Shown: positions 1 through 6,303 of the stretch, one piece after another
Layout: each line of letters starts with the position of its first letter
How positions within the stretch are numbered: the stretch's first letter is position 1
NCBI GenBank assembly: GCA_002433465.1
Contig: DJIE01000045.1
Span: 1 to 7,356, forward strand
Length of the DNA: 7,356 nt
Source of the DNA: Salinisphaera sp. UBA6602
Lineage (GTDB): Bacteria; Pseudomonadota; Gammaproteobacteria; Nevskiales; Salinisphaeraceae
Direction: 5' to 3'
Translations under genes and position numbers: made by a program
The notes under the pieces: generated by a model
What the model was told of the DNA's origin: nothing
The model's database searches: none
What the model saw: only the letters and a program-made list of their open reading frames with translations

Positions 1-969
1 GTCCGGGCCGAGGCCGCTGACGCGGGTGTCGAGCACGCCGGGCACGTCGGCCAGTACGCGGGCGACCTCGGCGGTATGTTCGGGCGCACAGATCGCCTTG
101 ACCTGGGGGCCGGCATCGATCGTGAAGTAGACCGGCGTGCCCGCTTCGCGCAGTTCGCGAACGGCGTGCATGGCCGCCACGGTCGCTGCGTTCCAGTAGA
201 GCAGGCCGGGCCGTGTCGACAGCATCAGCCCATGCAGCTTGAGACAGCTCATTTCCGTGAGCGCGCCGACGGTTTCGAAATCGCGCGCGGCGATGGCGTC
301 GCGCATGTCGGCGAGGTCGCGGGGCGCACGGGCCACCCAGGCGTCGTAATAGTCGGAGCGCTCATCGAGGCCGCTCATGCCGGCAGTGGAATTCACCCGC
401 TTGGCGTTGCGATCGGTAATGGCCACGACCACAGCCAACGGCCAGTCCGCAGCGCCAAGCAACGGTTCGGCGTAGGCGTCTTCGCCGCGAGCGCTGTCGC
501 CGCGATGCATCTCCACCAGGCCGCCGAAAATCGAGCGCGCGGCCGAGCCCGAGCCCTGGCGGGCGAGCATCGACAGCTCGCGCGCATTCGTGTCGAGGCC
601 GGCGGCGCGACAGGCCGCCAGGGCCAGTGCCGCGTAGCCGGAGGCCGACGACGCCAGGCCCGCGCCGGTCGGGAAATTGTTCCAGGATTCCACCCGTGCC
701 CGATGCTCGATCCCGGCGCGTGCCCGGATCAGGTCGAGAAAGCGGGTAAACGGAGCGGCATCGACCTTGCGCCCGCCGATATCCACGCTGTCGCGATCGA
801 TGCCGGCATGAAACCCGACCCGGGTATCGGTATACAGCGCATCGAGGGTGATCGAAATCGAACCCACGGCCGGCAGGTTGAGCGCGGCATCACGTTTACC
901 CCAATACTTGATCAGGGCGATGTTGCTGTGCGCGCGGGCGGTGGCAGGCGAAAGCGGTGCGGCACTCAT
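1..969 (-). CDS. mvaD: Diphosphomevalonate decarboxylase, 3' end cut by window edge
   Basis: This enzyme (GHMP kinase superfamily, cytosolic) performs the ATP-dependent decarboxylation of mevalonate 5-diphosphate to isopentenyl diphosphate, the last step of the classical mevalonate pathway. Reading the minus strand from 969 gives 323 codons with no stop before the window edge. Close to the usual bacterial length (about 325-340 aa), so only a short C-terminal tail is missing. Visible motifs are HSNIALIKYWGKRD at residues 14-27, the ATP-binding loop PTGAGLASSASGY at 100-112, GSGSAARSIFGG at 139-150 with Arg145 in the place of the conserved substrate Arg, and YFTIDAGPQVK at 281-291 with Asp285 in the place of the catalytic Asp. 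The start is well fixed: an in-frame TAA lies two codons upstream (973-975), so ATG 967-969 is the first possible start, although its Shine-Dalgarno sequence is weak. The gene diverges from mvaS. Family assignment is very secure. Confidence 0.95.
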   Translation of the reverse strand, partial: MSAAPLSPATARAHSNIALIKYWGKRDAALNLPAVGSISITLDALYTDTRVGFHAGIDRDSVDIGGRKVDAAPFTRFLDLIRARAGIEHRARVESWNNFPTGAGLASSASGYAALALAACRAAGLDTNARELSMLARQGSGSAARSIFGGLVEMHRGDSARGEDAYAEPLLGAADWPLAVVVAITDRNAKRVNSTAGMSGLDERSDYYDAWVARAPRDLADMRDAIAARDFETVGALTEMSCLKLHGLMLSTRPGLLYWNAATVAAMHAVRELREAGTPVYFTIDAGPQVKAICAPEHTAEVARVLADVPGVLDTRVSGLGPD

Positions 970-1130
970 TCGTTAAGCCCAGGGCCGGTCGAGAAGAGGG
1001 CGAAAGGATACGCGAAAGCATTGTGGCGGCGCAGTGGCCATGCGTAATACAAAGCGCAGCATTTGCTAGCATACCGCCATTCAAATCGGCCTGCCGTCGT
1101 TCGGCATGCCCGCGAAGACAAGAGACCGCG
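970..1130. promoter_or_regulatory. Divergent mvaD-mvaS intergenic region
   Basis: These 161 bases lie between the two divergent mevalonate genes and must hold both promoters unless transcription enters from elsewhere. I could not pick a convincing -35/-10 pair on either strand. Weak -10-like candidates are TAATAC (1045-1050) and TAGCAT (1067-1072) on the plus strand, and TATGCT on the minus strand overlapping the latter. An 8-base perfect palindrome, TGCTAGCA (1064-1071), sits inside this candidate promoter area. A small hairpin TGCCG/CGGCA (1092-1106) lies in the presumed mvaS leader. Any regulatory role is inferred only from position. Confidence 0.4.
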
Positions 1131-2642
1131 ATGCCTGGAATCAGTGGACTGGCGCTATATCTGCCGCCCTATCGTGTACAGCTCGCCGACTGGTGCGAAT
1201 GGAACGACCAGCCCTGGGACAAGATCCGCAACGTCGTGGGGCGCAGTTTTCGTATGCGCGGCCCGGAACAGAGCGTGTATACGCTGGCGGCGAACGCGGC
1301 CTGGCGCCTGATCCAGGCCTACGATATCGACCCGCGCGAGATCGGCTATCTGGCGTTGGGCACGGAATCCTCCAGCGACAACTCGGCCGGCTCGGTAATC
1401 GTCAAGGGCATGCTCGACGATGCGTTGGCGGCCCACGAAATGCCGGCGATGTCGCGCGAATGCGAGGTGCCGGAATACAAGCACGCCTGTCTGGGCGGCG
1501 TATATGCAATGAAGGGCGCGCTGCGCTATCTGGCCACCGACGGGGCCACGCGCAAGGCGATCGTGATCTGCTCCGATATCGCCGAATACGAGCGCGGCAG
1601 CAGCGGCGAGCCTACCCAGGGCGCGGGGGCAGTGGCCATGCTCCTCGAGGCCGAGCCGCGGCTGCTGCATGTGGATCTGGCCGGCGCGGGCAGCGCCTCG
1701 GACTATCGCATGGTGGATTTTCGCAAGCCGTTCGCCCGTTTTCGCGGCCAGCCCAGCCGCATCGACGGGCAGATGCAGGATCTGCCGGTATTCAACGGTC
1801 GCTATTCGACCAGCTGTTATATCGATGCCACCCGCCATGCCATGAACGCGCTGCTCGCGCGCCAGAGCGAGCGCGGGCCCGATTATTTCAGGGGCGTGGA
1901 TGCGGTGTTCATGCACCGGCCGTATCACAAGATGCCGGCTTCCGGCTGGGCCATGGCCTATCTGTTCGCGCTCGCCGAGGGCGATGACGCCGCGCGCGCC
2001 CAGCTGCGCGATTACTGTGTCGAGGCCAATATGGACTACGACGCCTTGCTGGCCGAGATCGGCGGCGCGGCCCCGGACATGCGCCAGCGTGTACAGGCCG
2101 GGCTGAGCGGCGACGATGCCTTTCCGCTGGCGTCGCTGCTGCTGCGCAGCCTGCGCGGCAGCGAATTCTGGGAACAGCTGGTCGTTGCCAAGCTGTCACT
2201 GGGCAGCGAGATGATGCGCGACCTGGGCAATCTCTATACGGCGGCGCTGCCGGCCTGGCTGGCGGCCGGCTTCGTGCAGGCGCTGCGCGAAGACGTGAAT
2301 CTGGACGGCCAGCGCTGGCTGGCGCTGGGCTATGGCAGCGGCGATGCCGCCGAGGCCTTGCCGATGCGCGTGGCCGACGACTGGCGCGGCGCAGCCGAGC
2401 GCATCAACTTCATGAGCGCACTGGGCGACCCGTTGGATCTTGATCAGGATCAGTATGTTGCCCTGCACGACGGCCGCGTCGCCGCGCTCGACCCGGTGCC
2501 CGCGCACGACGAATTCGTGGTCGATGCGATCGGCGAGCGTGACGAGCCGGGCTTTAGCGATGTGGGTATCGAATACTACCGCTATGTCGCCAACGGCCAT
2601 ACGTTATTAACCCGGCCCAAGAATAGACCATTCAACAGATGA
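1131..2642 (+). CDS. mvaS: Hydroxymethylglutaryl-CoA synthase, long form (503 aa)
   Basis: The family condenses acetyl-CoA with acetoacetyl-CoA to HMG-CoA, the first committed step of the mevalonate pathway, in the cytosol using a thiolase fold. The expected catalytic triad is visible: Glu79 in GTESSSD, the acyl-accepting Cys120 in YKHACLGGVYAMKG, and His262 in FMHRPYHKMP. GNLYTAALP (366-374) and GYGSGD (400-405) match conserved acetoacetyl-CoA/fold motifs of the C-terminal half. The reading frame is open upstream to 957, but ATG 1131 is chosen because the thiolase-fold N-terminus (MPGISGLALYLPPYRV) begins there and a purine-rich AAGAGA lies just upstream. The protein is longer than typical Gram-positive MvaS (about 385-390 aa). 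His262 to Asn367 spans 105 residues, against 42 in the Staphylococcus aureus enzyme as I recall it. A polyketide beta-branching HMG synthase is an alternative, but the adjacent mvaD favours isoprenoid synthesis. Confidence 0.88.
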   Translation: MPGISGLALYLPPYRVQLADWCEWNDQPWDKIRNVVGRSFRMRGPEQSVYTLAANAAWRLIQAYDIDPREIGYLALGTESSSDNSAGSVIVKGMLDDALAAHEMPAMSRECEVPEYKHACLGGVYAMKGALRYLATDGATRKAIVICSDIAEYERGSSGEPTQGAGAVAMLLEAEPRLLHVDLAGAGSASDYRMVDFRKPFARFRGQPSRIDGQMQDLPVFNGRYSTSCYIDATRHAMNALLARQSERGPDYFRGVDAVFMHRPYHKMPASGWAMAYLFALAEGDDAARAQLRDYCVEANMDYDALLAEIGGAAPDMRQRVQAGLSGDDAFPLASLLLRSLRGSEFWEQLVVAKLSLGSEMMRDLGNLYTAALPAWLAAGFVQALREDVNLDGQRWLALGYGSGDAAEALPMRVADDWRGAAERINFMSALGDPLDLDQDQYVALHDGRVAALDPVPAHDEFVVDAIGERDEPGFSDVGIEYYRYVANGHTLLTRPKNRPFNR

Positions 2643-2738
2643 TTTTTCGGGCTGATAACGCGTGTCTGCGAAAGCAGGCCTGCCACGGCCAACGGCGATG
2701 AAGCCAGCCGACACAGCCAGCTTGTTTGCTGCCGGAGC

Positions 2739-2770
2739 AATAAACCGCAGGCGCTGATCGCGCCCGCGGT
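2739..2770 (-). terminator. Probable intrinsic terminator of prk-tas
   Basis: On the minus strand ACCGCGGGCGC (2770-2760) pairs with GCGCCTGCGGT (2754-2744) around a 5-base loop, an 11-bp stem containing one G-U pair. It is followed by TTATT. It begins 21 bases after the tas stop codon. The same site on the plus strand would carry an A-C mismatch and is not followed by Ts, so it should act mainly on minus-strand transcription. The T tract is short, so efficiency is uncertain. Confidence 0.6.
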
Positions 2771-2791
2771 TGAACGGCTAGCCCGCTGTTG

Positions 2792-3832
2792 CTACGGGCA
2801 GGGGTTGGGGTTGTCCGCGTGGATCGCCTCGATCGCCTGGACGAGTTCGTCCGAAAGCTCGATATCGGCACTGGCGATATTGGTTTCCAGCTGTTCCATC
2901 GTGGTTGCCCCGATGATGTTCGAGGTCAGGAAGCTGCGGCTGTTCACATAGGCCAGCGCCATCTGGGCCGGGTCCACGCCGTGCTTTTGGGCCAGCGCTA
3001 CATAGTCGGCGGTGGCCTGCTTGCCGCGGGCGTTGGTATAGCGTGAAAAACGCTCCCAGCGCGTCAGGCGCGCGCCTTCCGGCGCGGCGCCGTCGAGATA
3101 CTTGCCGGTGAGCATGCCGAAGGCCAGCGGTGAATAGGCCAGCAGGCGGACGTCCTCGCGCTCGGCGCATTCGGCCAGGCCGATTTCAAAGGTGCGGTTG
3201 AGCAGCGAGTAGGGGTTCTGGATGGACACCACGCGCGGCAGGTTTTCGTTTTCGGCCGCGCGCAGATAGCGCATCAGTCCCCACGGCGTTTCATTGGACA
3301 GGCCGACGCAGCGAATCTTGCCTTCCTCGACCAGACGTCCCAGTTCGCCCAGCGTGTCCTCGATGGGTACGGCGTCGTCGTCTTCGGCATGGGTGTAACC
3401 GCGCTTGCCGAAGGTGTTGGTCGAGCGGTCCGGCCAGTGCACCTGATACAGGTCGAGATAATCCGTATGTAGGCGGTCGAGGCTGGCTTCCAGGGCGCTA
3501 CGAATCTGTTTTGGCGTCAGGCGCGTTTCGAAGCCGTCGCGCAGATAGTCCATTTTTGAGCGGCCGGTGACCTTGCTGGCCAGAACCACGTCGTCGCGCC
3601 GGCCGGAGGCGGCGAGCCACGAACCGATGTACTCCTCGGTGCGGCCCTGGGTATCGGCCTTGGGCGGCACGGGGTACATCTCTGCGGCATCGATGAAGTT
3701 CACGCCCTGATCGAGGGCATAGTCGATCTGGCGGTGGGCTTCGTCTTCGCTGTTCTGTTCGCCAAAGGTCATGGTGCCCAGCGCGATACGGCTGACGTCG
3801 ATATCGCTGCGGCCGAGTTTGCGGTATTGCAT
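2792..3832 (-). CDS. tas: NADP(H)-dependent aldo/keto reductase, Tas type
   Basis: This is an aldo/keto reductase with a TIM-barrel fold, expected to use NADPH to reduce carbonyl substrates in the cytosol; the physiological substrate of Tas proteins is not settled. E. coli Tas is known for relieving tyrosine auxotrophy under starvation. From ATG 3832 the product is 346 aa, the same length as E. coli Tas as I recall it, and it begins MQYRKLG like that family. The AKR catalytic tetrad is present: Asp48 and Tyr53 in IDAAEMYPVPP, Lys87 in LASKV, and His132 in YQVHW. Other Tas-like stretches are GTMTFGEQNSE (19-29), SNETPWGLMRYL and IQNPYSLLNR. AAAGAAG precedes the ATG. A TTG at 3866-3868 overlapping the prk stop would add 12 residues, but this is less likely. 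The gene lies 32 bases behind prk, so the two are probably co-transcribed. Confidence 0.92.
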   Translation of the reverse strand: MQYRKLGRSDIDVSRIALGTMTFGEQNSEDEAHRQIDYALDQGVNFIDAAEMYPVPPKADTQGRTEEYIGSWLAASGRRDDVVLASKVTGRSKMDYLRDGFETRLTPKQIRSALEASLDRLHTDYLDLYQVHWPDRSTNTFGKRGYTHAEDDDAVPIEDTLGELGRLVEEGKIRCVGLSNETPWGLMRYLRAAENENLPRVVSIQNPYSLLNRTFEIGLAECAEREDVRLLAYSPLAFGMLTGKYLDGAAPEGARLTRWERFSRYTNARGKQATADYVALAQKHGVDPAQMALAYVNSRSFLTSNIIGATTMEQLETNIASADIELSDELVQAIEAIHADNPNPCP

Positions 3833-3864
3833 GAAGGTCTTCTTTATTGACGTGTCGGGTGCGC

Positions 3865-4749
3865 TCAACGCGACAGCGCGGCTTCGCGCTGTTCGAGCAG
3901 GCGCCGGATGATCGGTCCAATGATGATTTCGATGGCCATGCGCATTTTCGTGCCCGGTACCACCACGGTATTCGGGCGCGACATGAACGATCCATGGATC
4001 ATGGTCAGCAGATAGGGAAAATCAACCGCCCAGTGCGCCGGATCGCGGAACCGGATCACCACCATGGATTCGTCATCGTTGGGTACGTCGCGGGCCACGA
4101 ACGGGTTGGACGTATCCACCAGCGGCACGCGCTGGAAATTGACGTCGGTGCGGGTGAACTGGGGCGTGATATAGCGCACATAGTCGGGCATGCGCCGCAG
4201 GATCACCTTGGCGACGTCTTCCGGGGCATAGCCGCGTACGTCGATATCGCGCCGAATCTTCTGAATCCATTCCAGGTTGATGGTGGGCACGACGCCCACC
4301 ATCAGATCCACGTGCTGGGCCACGTCCACCTGGTCGGTGACCACGCCGCCGTGCAGGCCTTCGTAGAGCAGCAGTTCGGTATCGGCGGCGATCGGACCCC
4401 ACTCGGTAAACGTGCCCGGTTCCAGACCGAACTCGGCGGCTTCGATTTCGTCGTGCAGATAGCGGCGCGTCTCGCCGGTGCCGCGATCGCCGTATTCGGC
4501 AAACAGTTTCTGCAGGCGATCGAGACGGTTGGCGCCCGGACCGAAATGGCTGAAATTCTCGCCGCGAATGGTGGCGCGACGTACTGCCTTGGCCATCTCG
4601 CGCCGGCTGTAGGCATGGAAGGCATCGCCATCGATATAGGCCGCGCGTACGTGCAGACGGTGGAAGATATGCTCGAACGCAATACGGGCGGTCGAGGTGC
4701 CGGCACCGGATGAACCCGTCACCGCGACGATCGGATGGATAACGGACAT
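3865..4749 (-). CDS. prk: Phosphoribulokinase family protein (PRK / PrkB)
   Basis: True PRK phosphorylates ribulose 5-phosphate to ribulose 1,5-bisphosphate for RuBisCO; the PrkB homologues of heterotrophic gammaproteobacteria have no settled role. From ATG 4749 the protein has 294 aa, normal for proteobacterial PRK/PrkB (about 290). The nucleotide-binding loop is TGSSGAGTST (11-20), with Thr in place of the Walker A Lys as in Rhodobacter PRK. Residues matching remembered catalytic and substrate positions of that enzyme are Asp42, His45, Arg49, Glu130 (YEGLHGG), Lys164, Arg167, Asp168 and Arg172 (WIQKIRRDIDVRG). Arg31 and Arg185-Arg186 also match. NFQRVPLVDTSNPF and MIHGSFMSRPNTVVVPG are further family signatures. 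A longer frame reaches 4956, but the start at 4749 fits the family N-terminus (MSVIHPIVAVTG) and has GGGAG at 4763-4759. No Calvin-cycle genes are in view; tas follows. Confidence 0.92.
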   Translation of the reverse strand: MSVIHPIVAVTGSSGAGTSTARIAFEHIFHRLHVRAAYIDGDAFHAYSRREMAKAVRRATIRGENFSHFGPGANRLDRLQKLFAEYGDRGTGETRRYLHDEIEAAEFGLEPGTFTEWGPIAADTELLLYEGLHGGVVTDQVDVAQHVDLMVGVVPTINLEWIQKIRRDIDVRGYAPEDVAKVILRRMPDYVRYITPQFTRTDVNFQRVPLVDTSNPFVARDVPNDDESMVVIRFRDPAHWAVDFPYLLTMIHGSFMSRPNTVVVPGTKMRMAIEIIIGPIIRRLLEQREAALSR

Positions 4750-4960
4750 GTTGCGATACTCCCAGTACGGCCGGTGTTGGCGCGTGCGGGCGATGCGATG
4801 ACACCGCCCAGAATGCGCAAACAGGGTAACGATGAACGGGCGCTTAAACCGCGCGCATCGATCGACAACCATACCACCGCAGTGCGCTGGATCGCAGGAT
4901 GTCGTATCCGCCCGGCGCAGCTTTTGCATACGTTGTGGATCACGCTGCAAGACCACTGTG

Positions 4961-5022
4961 ACCGGTTCATTGCGGCGATTGATAAACCGGTTCGCCGCGC
5001 CGCCTGGCTTGACATGAACCGG
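4961..5022. promoter_or_regulatory. Three ACCGGTTC-like elements, possible operator
   Basis: ACCGGTTC occurs at 4961-4968 and again at 4986-4993, and its reverse complement core GAACCGG occurs at 5016-5022. The second copy extends to the perfect 8-base palindrome AACCGGTT (4985-4992). The third copy lies inside the spacer of the dctP promoter. Core-to-core distances are 25 and 32 bases. Arrangement and position suggest a regulator site controlling dctP, but no regulator gene is visible and the motif is GC-rich enough that chance is possible. Confidence 0.4.
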
Positions 5023-5037
5023 CCTTTACCATTTAGT
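5009..5037 (+). promoter_or_regulatory. Sigma-70-type promoter of dctP
   Basis: TTGACA (5009-5014) matches the -35 consensus fully. With a 17-base spacer it is followed by TTTAGT (5032-5037), which matches four of six -10 positions. Transcription would begin near 5044, giving a leader of about 30 bases before the dctP ATG. This is the clearest promoter in the window. Confidence 0.65.
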
Positions 5038-5062
5038 GAAACCACTCTATTCAGAATCCACG

Positions 5063-5069
5063 AAGGGGG
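5063..5069 (+). promoter_or_regulatory. Strong ribosome binding site of dctP
   Basis: AAGGGGG lies 4 bases before ATG 5074. It decides the start, because the reading frame itself stays open back to 4735, and it agrees with the signal peptide that begins at this ATG. Confidence 0.7.
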
Positions 5070-5073
5070 ATTT

Positions 5074-6099
5074 ATGCGGCTCAAAGCCATCGGTTTGGCC
5101 ATCGCGTTCGGGCTCGTCACGGTCGCGGGCTCGGCAAACGCCGAAACCTGGCGCTTCGGTCTCGAAGAGATCGAGGGCAGCGTCCAGTACCAGTACGCCA
5201 AGGAATTCAAGGACCTGATCGAAGAGAAGAGCGACGGTGACATCACCGTGCAGCTGTTGCCGTACGGCAAGTGGGGTTCGAGCTATTCCGCGCTCTATGA
5301 CGCAGTCCAGAACGGCGCGATCCAGATCGGCTTCGGCTCGGGCGCGCTCGGCGGCACCGTGCCGGAAAGCCAGCTGCTGAGCCTGAACTTCGTCATGCCG
5401 TCGGATCAGTGGGCGACGGCCCAGGCGCTCAACTCGGATACGTTCCTGCAAAGCGATGCCTGGCAGAGCTCGTTTCGCAACCGTGGCCTCGTGCCGCTGG
5501 CGGAACTGACCGAGGGCTATCAGGTCTGGACGGCCAACAAGCCGATCAAGACCCCGGCCGACATGAAGAACCTGAAAATCCGGGTGATGGATAACAGCCT
5601 GTTGCGCTCGACCTATCGGGCTTACGGCGCGTCGCCGATCACGATTGCCTATGGCGAGCTCTACAGCGCGTTGCAGCAGGGCCAGGCCGAGGGCAACATC
5701 CAGCCGGTGTTCGCGCACGAGGAAATGGGCTTCTACGAAGTACAGAAGGCCATGATCTTTGCCAAGCAGTCGCAGTTCGTGGCGACCCTGATGGGCAATC
5801 TGGACTGGTACGAAGGCCTGTCTTCGGAACAGCAGAAGATGGTCAAGGACGTCACCCAGCAGCTGGTGAAGACGGGCTACGACATCCAGACGAAGTTCAA
5901 CTCCGAGCGTCTGGACACGATCAAGTCCAAGAGCGATATCGAAATCATCGAGCTCAACGACGAGCAGCGCGCGGCGTTCCGCAAGATGGTGAAACCGGTG
6001 CGTGAGACCTTCGTCAACGACGTCGGCGACGGCGCTCAGAAATCGCTCGACGCGCTTTTGAGTGCGGTCAAGCAAACCGGCTCGAGCGACGACGAATAA
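5074..6099 (+). CDS. dctP: TRAP transporter substrate-binding protein, DctP family
   Basis: This is a periplasmic solute receptor that would deliver an organic acid or similar solute to a TRAP permease driven by an ion gradient. The product is 341 aa, normal for the family. Residues 1-23 form a signal peptide: basic MRLK, a hydrophobic core, then SANA before Glu24, a good signal peptidase I site. The mature start TWRFGLEEIEGSV, the central LKIRVMDNSLLRSTY with Arg170 in the place of the conserved carboxylate-binding Arg, AYGELYSALQQG and the C-terminal ELNDEQRAAF are DctP-type. From memory, the mature start, centre and tail resemble TeaA, the ectoine-binding protein of Halomonas, including the Glu-Glu pair (31-32), but this does not fix the substrate. 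The usual (D/E)GQENP motif reads EGNIQP (206-211). The gene has its own promoter and terminator; no permease gene follows on the same strand. Confidence 0.93.
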   Translation: MRLKAIGLAIAFGLVTVAGSANAETWRFGLEEIEGSVQYQYAKEFKDLIEEKSDGDITVQLLPYGKWGSSYSALYDAVQNGAIQIGFGSGALGGTVPESQLLSLNFVMPSDQWATAQALNSDTFLQSDAWQSSFRNRGLVPLAELTEGYQVWTANKPIKTPADMKNLKIRVMDNSLLRSTYRAYGASPITIAYGELYSALQQGQAEGNIQPVFAHEEMGFYEVQKAMIFAKQSQFVATLMGNLDWYEGLSSEQQKMVKDVTQQLVKTGYDIQTKFNSERLDTIKSKSDIEIIELNDEQRAAFRKMVKPVRETFVNDVGDGAQKSLDALLSAVKQTGSSDDE

Positions 6100-6101
6100 A
6101 A

Positions 6102-6135
6102 CGTGCTTGGCGAGCACGGCTGACCTGGCGGTCAG
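6102..6135 (+). other. Two tandem hairpins after dctP
   Basis: CGTGCT (6102-6107) pairs with AGCACG (6113-6118) around TGGCG, and CTGACC (6120-6125) pairs with GGTCAG (6130-6135) around TGGC. Both have perfect 6-bp stems, and they sit one base apart, starting 2 bases after the dctP stop and 14 bases before the terminator. Neither is followed by Ts. They may protect the 3' end of the mRNA, as is common downstream of abundant binding-protein genes; this is inference. Confidence 0.5.
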
Positions 6136-6149
6136 ACCCAGCCAACCCG

Positions 6150-6179
6150 GCCCGGGCAGTTCGCTGCCCGGGCTTTTTT
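6150..6179 (+). terminator. Intrinsic terminator of dctP
   Basis: GCCCGGGCAG (6150-6159) pairs perfectly with CTGCCCGGGC (6164-6173) around a TTCG tetraloop, followed at once by six Ts (6174-6179). This is a textbook Rho-independent terminator for plus-strand transcription. On the minus strand no T tract follows the stem, so it is not bidirectional. Confidence 0.92.
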
Positions 6180-6303
6180 GTGTCTGGAACGGTGCCCGGG
6201 TTACGCAACGGCCGCGCCGGTCGCCTTATGTCCGCGCGTGTGTGCTTTTGGACCGATTCACAGCGTCGCCTGTGGTTGCTGGGCGAGCGCCGTCACGCCG
6301 AAC
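6180..6303. other. Intergenic region between convergent dctP and GNAT gene
   Basis: These 124 bases lie between the dctP terminator and the end of the minus-strand GNAT remnant. I see no gene, and no terminator for the minus strand. Short frames crossing it have no recognisable similarity. Confidence 0.4.

Larger units (their letters stand above)
4750..5073. other. Divergent prk-dctP intergenic region (324 bases)
   Basis: This gap between the minus-strand prk and the plus-strand dctP holds no gene I can support; the frames open through it are upstream extensions of prk and dctP with no family similarity. Its right third contains the dctP promoter and three ACCGGTTC-like elements, listed separately. 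On the minus strand, GGGAG at 4763-4759 is the prk ribosome binding site. No convincing -35/-10 pair for prk was found. The left two thirds (about 4765-4950) show no clear structure to my eye. Confidence 0.6.

Noticed and set aside
76..1047. Long plus-strand open frame of 323 codons opposite mvaD
   Set aside because: It is the complement shadow of mvaD. Its composition is rich in Arg, Gly, Ala and His with no family motifs, whereas the minus strand shows all mvaD motifs.
1106..1987. Second plus-strand frame of 293 codons inside mvaS
   Set aside because: It is an out-of-frame, Arg-rich reading of mvaS coding sequence with no recognisable domain.
2643..2770. Terminator for mvaS on the plus strand
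   Set aside because: The only strong hairpin (2744-2770) has an A-C mismatch on this strand and no T tract after it. The T run at 2643-2647 has no stem before it, and the palindrome GCAGGCCTGC (2674-2683) lacks following Ts.
3847..4713. Plus-strand open frame of 288 codons opposite prk
   Set aside because: It is a shadow of prk on the complementary strand; His- and Gly-rich with no family similarity.
4750..4956. N-terminal extension of prk by 69 residues
   Set aside because: The extension has no similarity to PRK N-termini, and ATG 4749 with GGGAG upstream gives the standard family start and length.
4750..5000. Sigma-70 promoter for prk on the minus strand
   Set aside because: Candidates such as TTGTCG with TTTAAG, or TTGCAG with TATGCA, have spacers of about 14 bases, too short to be convincing.
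5047..6117. Minus-strand open frame of 356 codons opposite dctP
   Set aside because: dctP has a signal peptide, ribosome binding site, promoter and terminator on the plus strand; the opposite reading has none and no domain.
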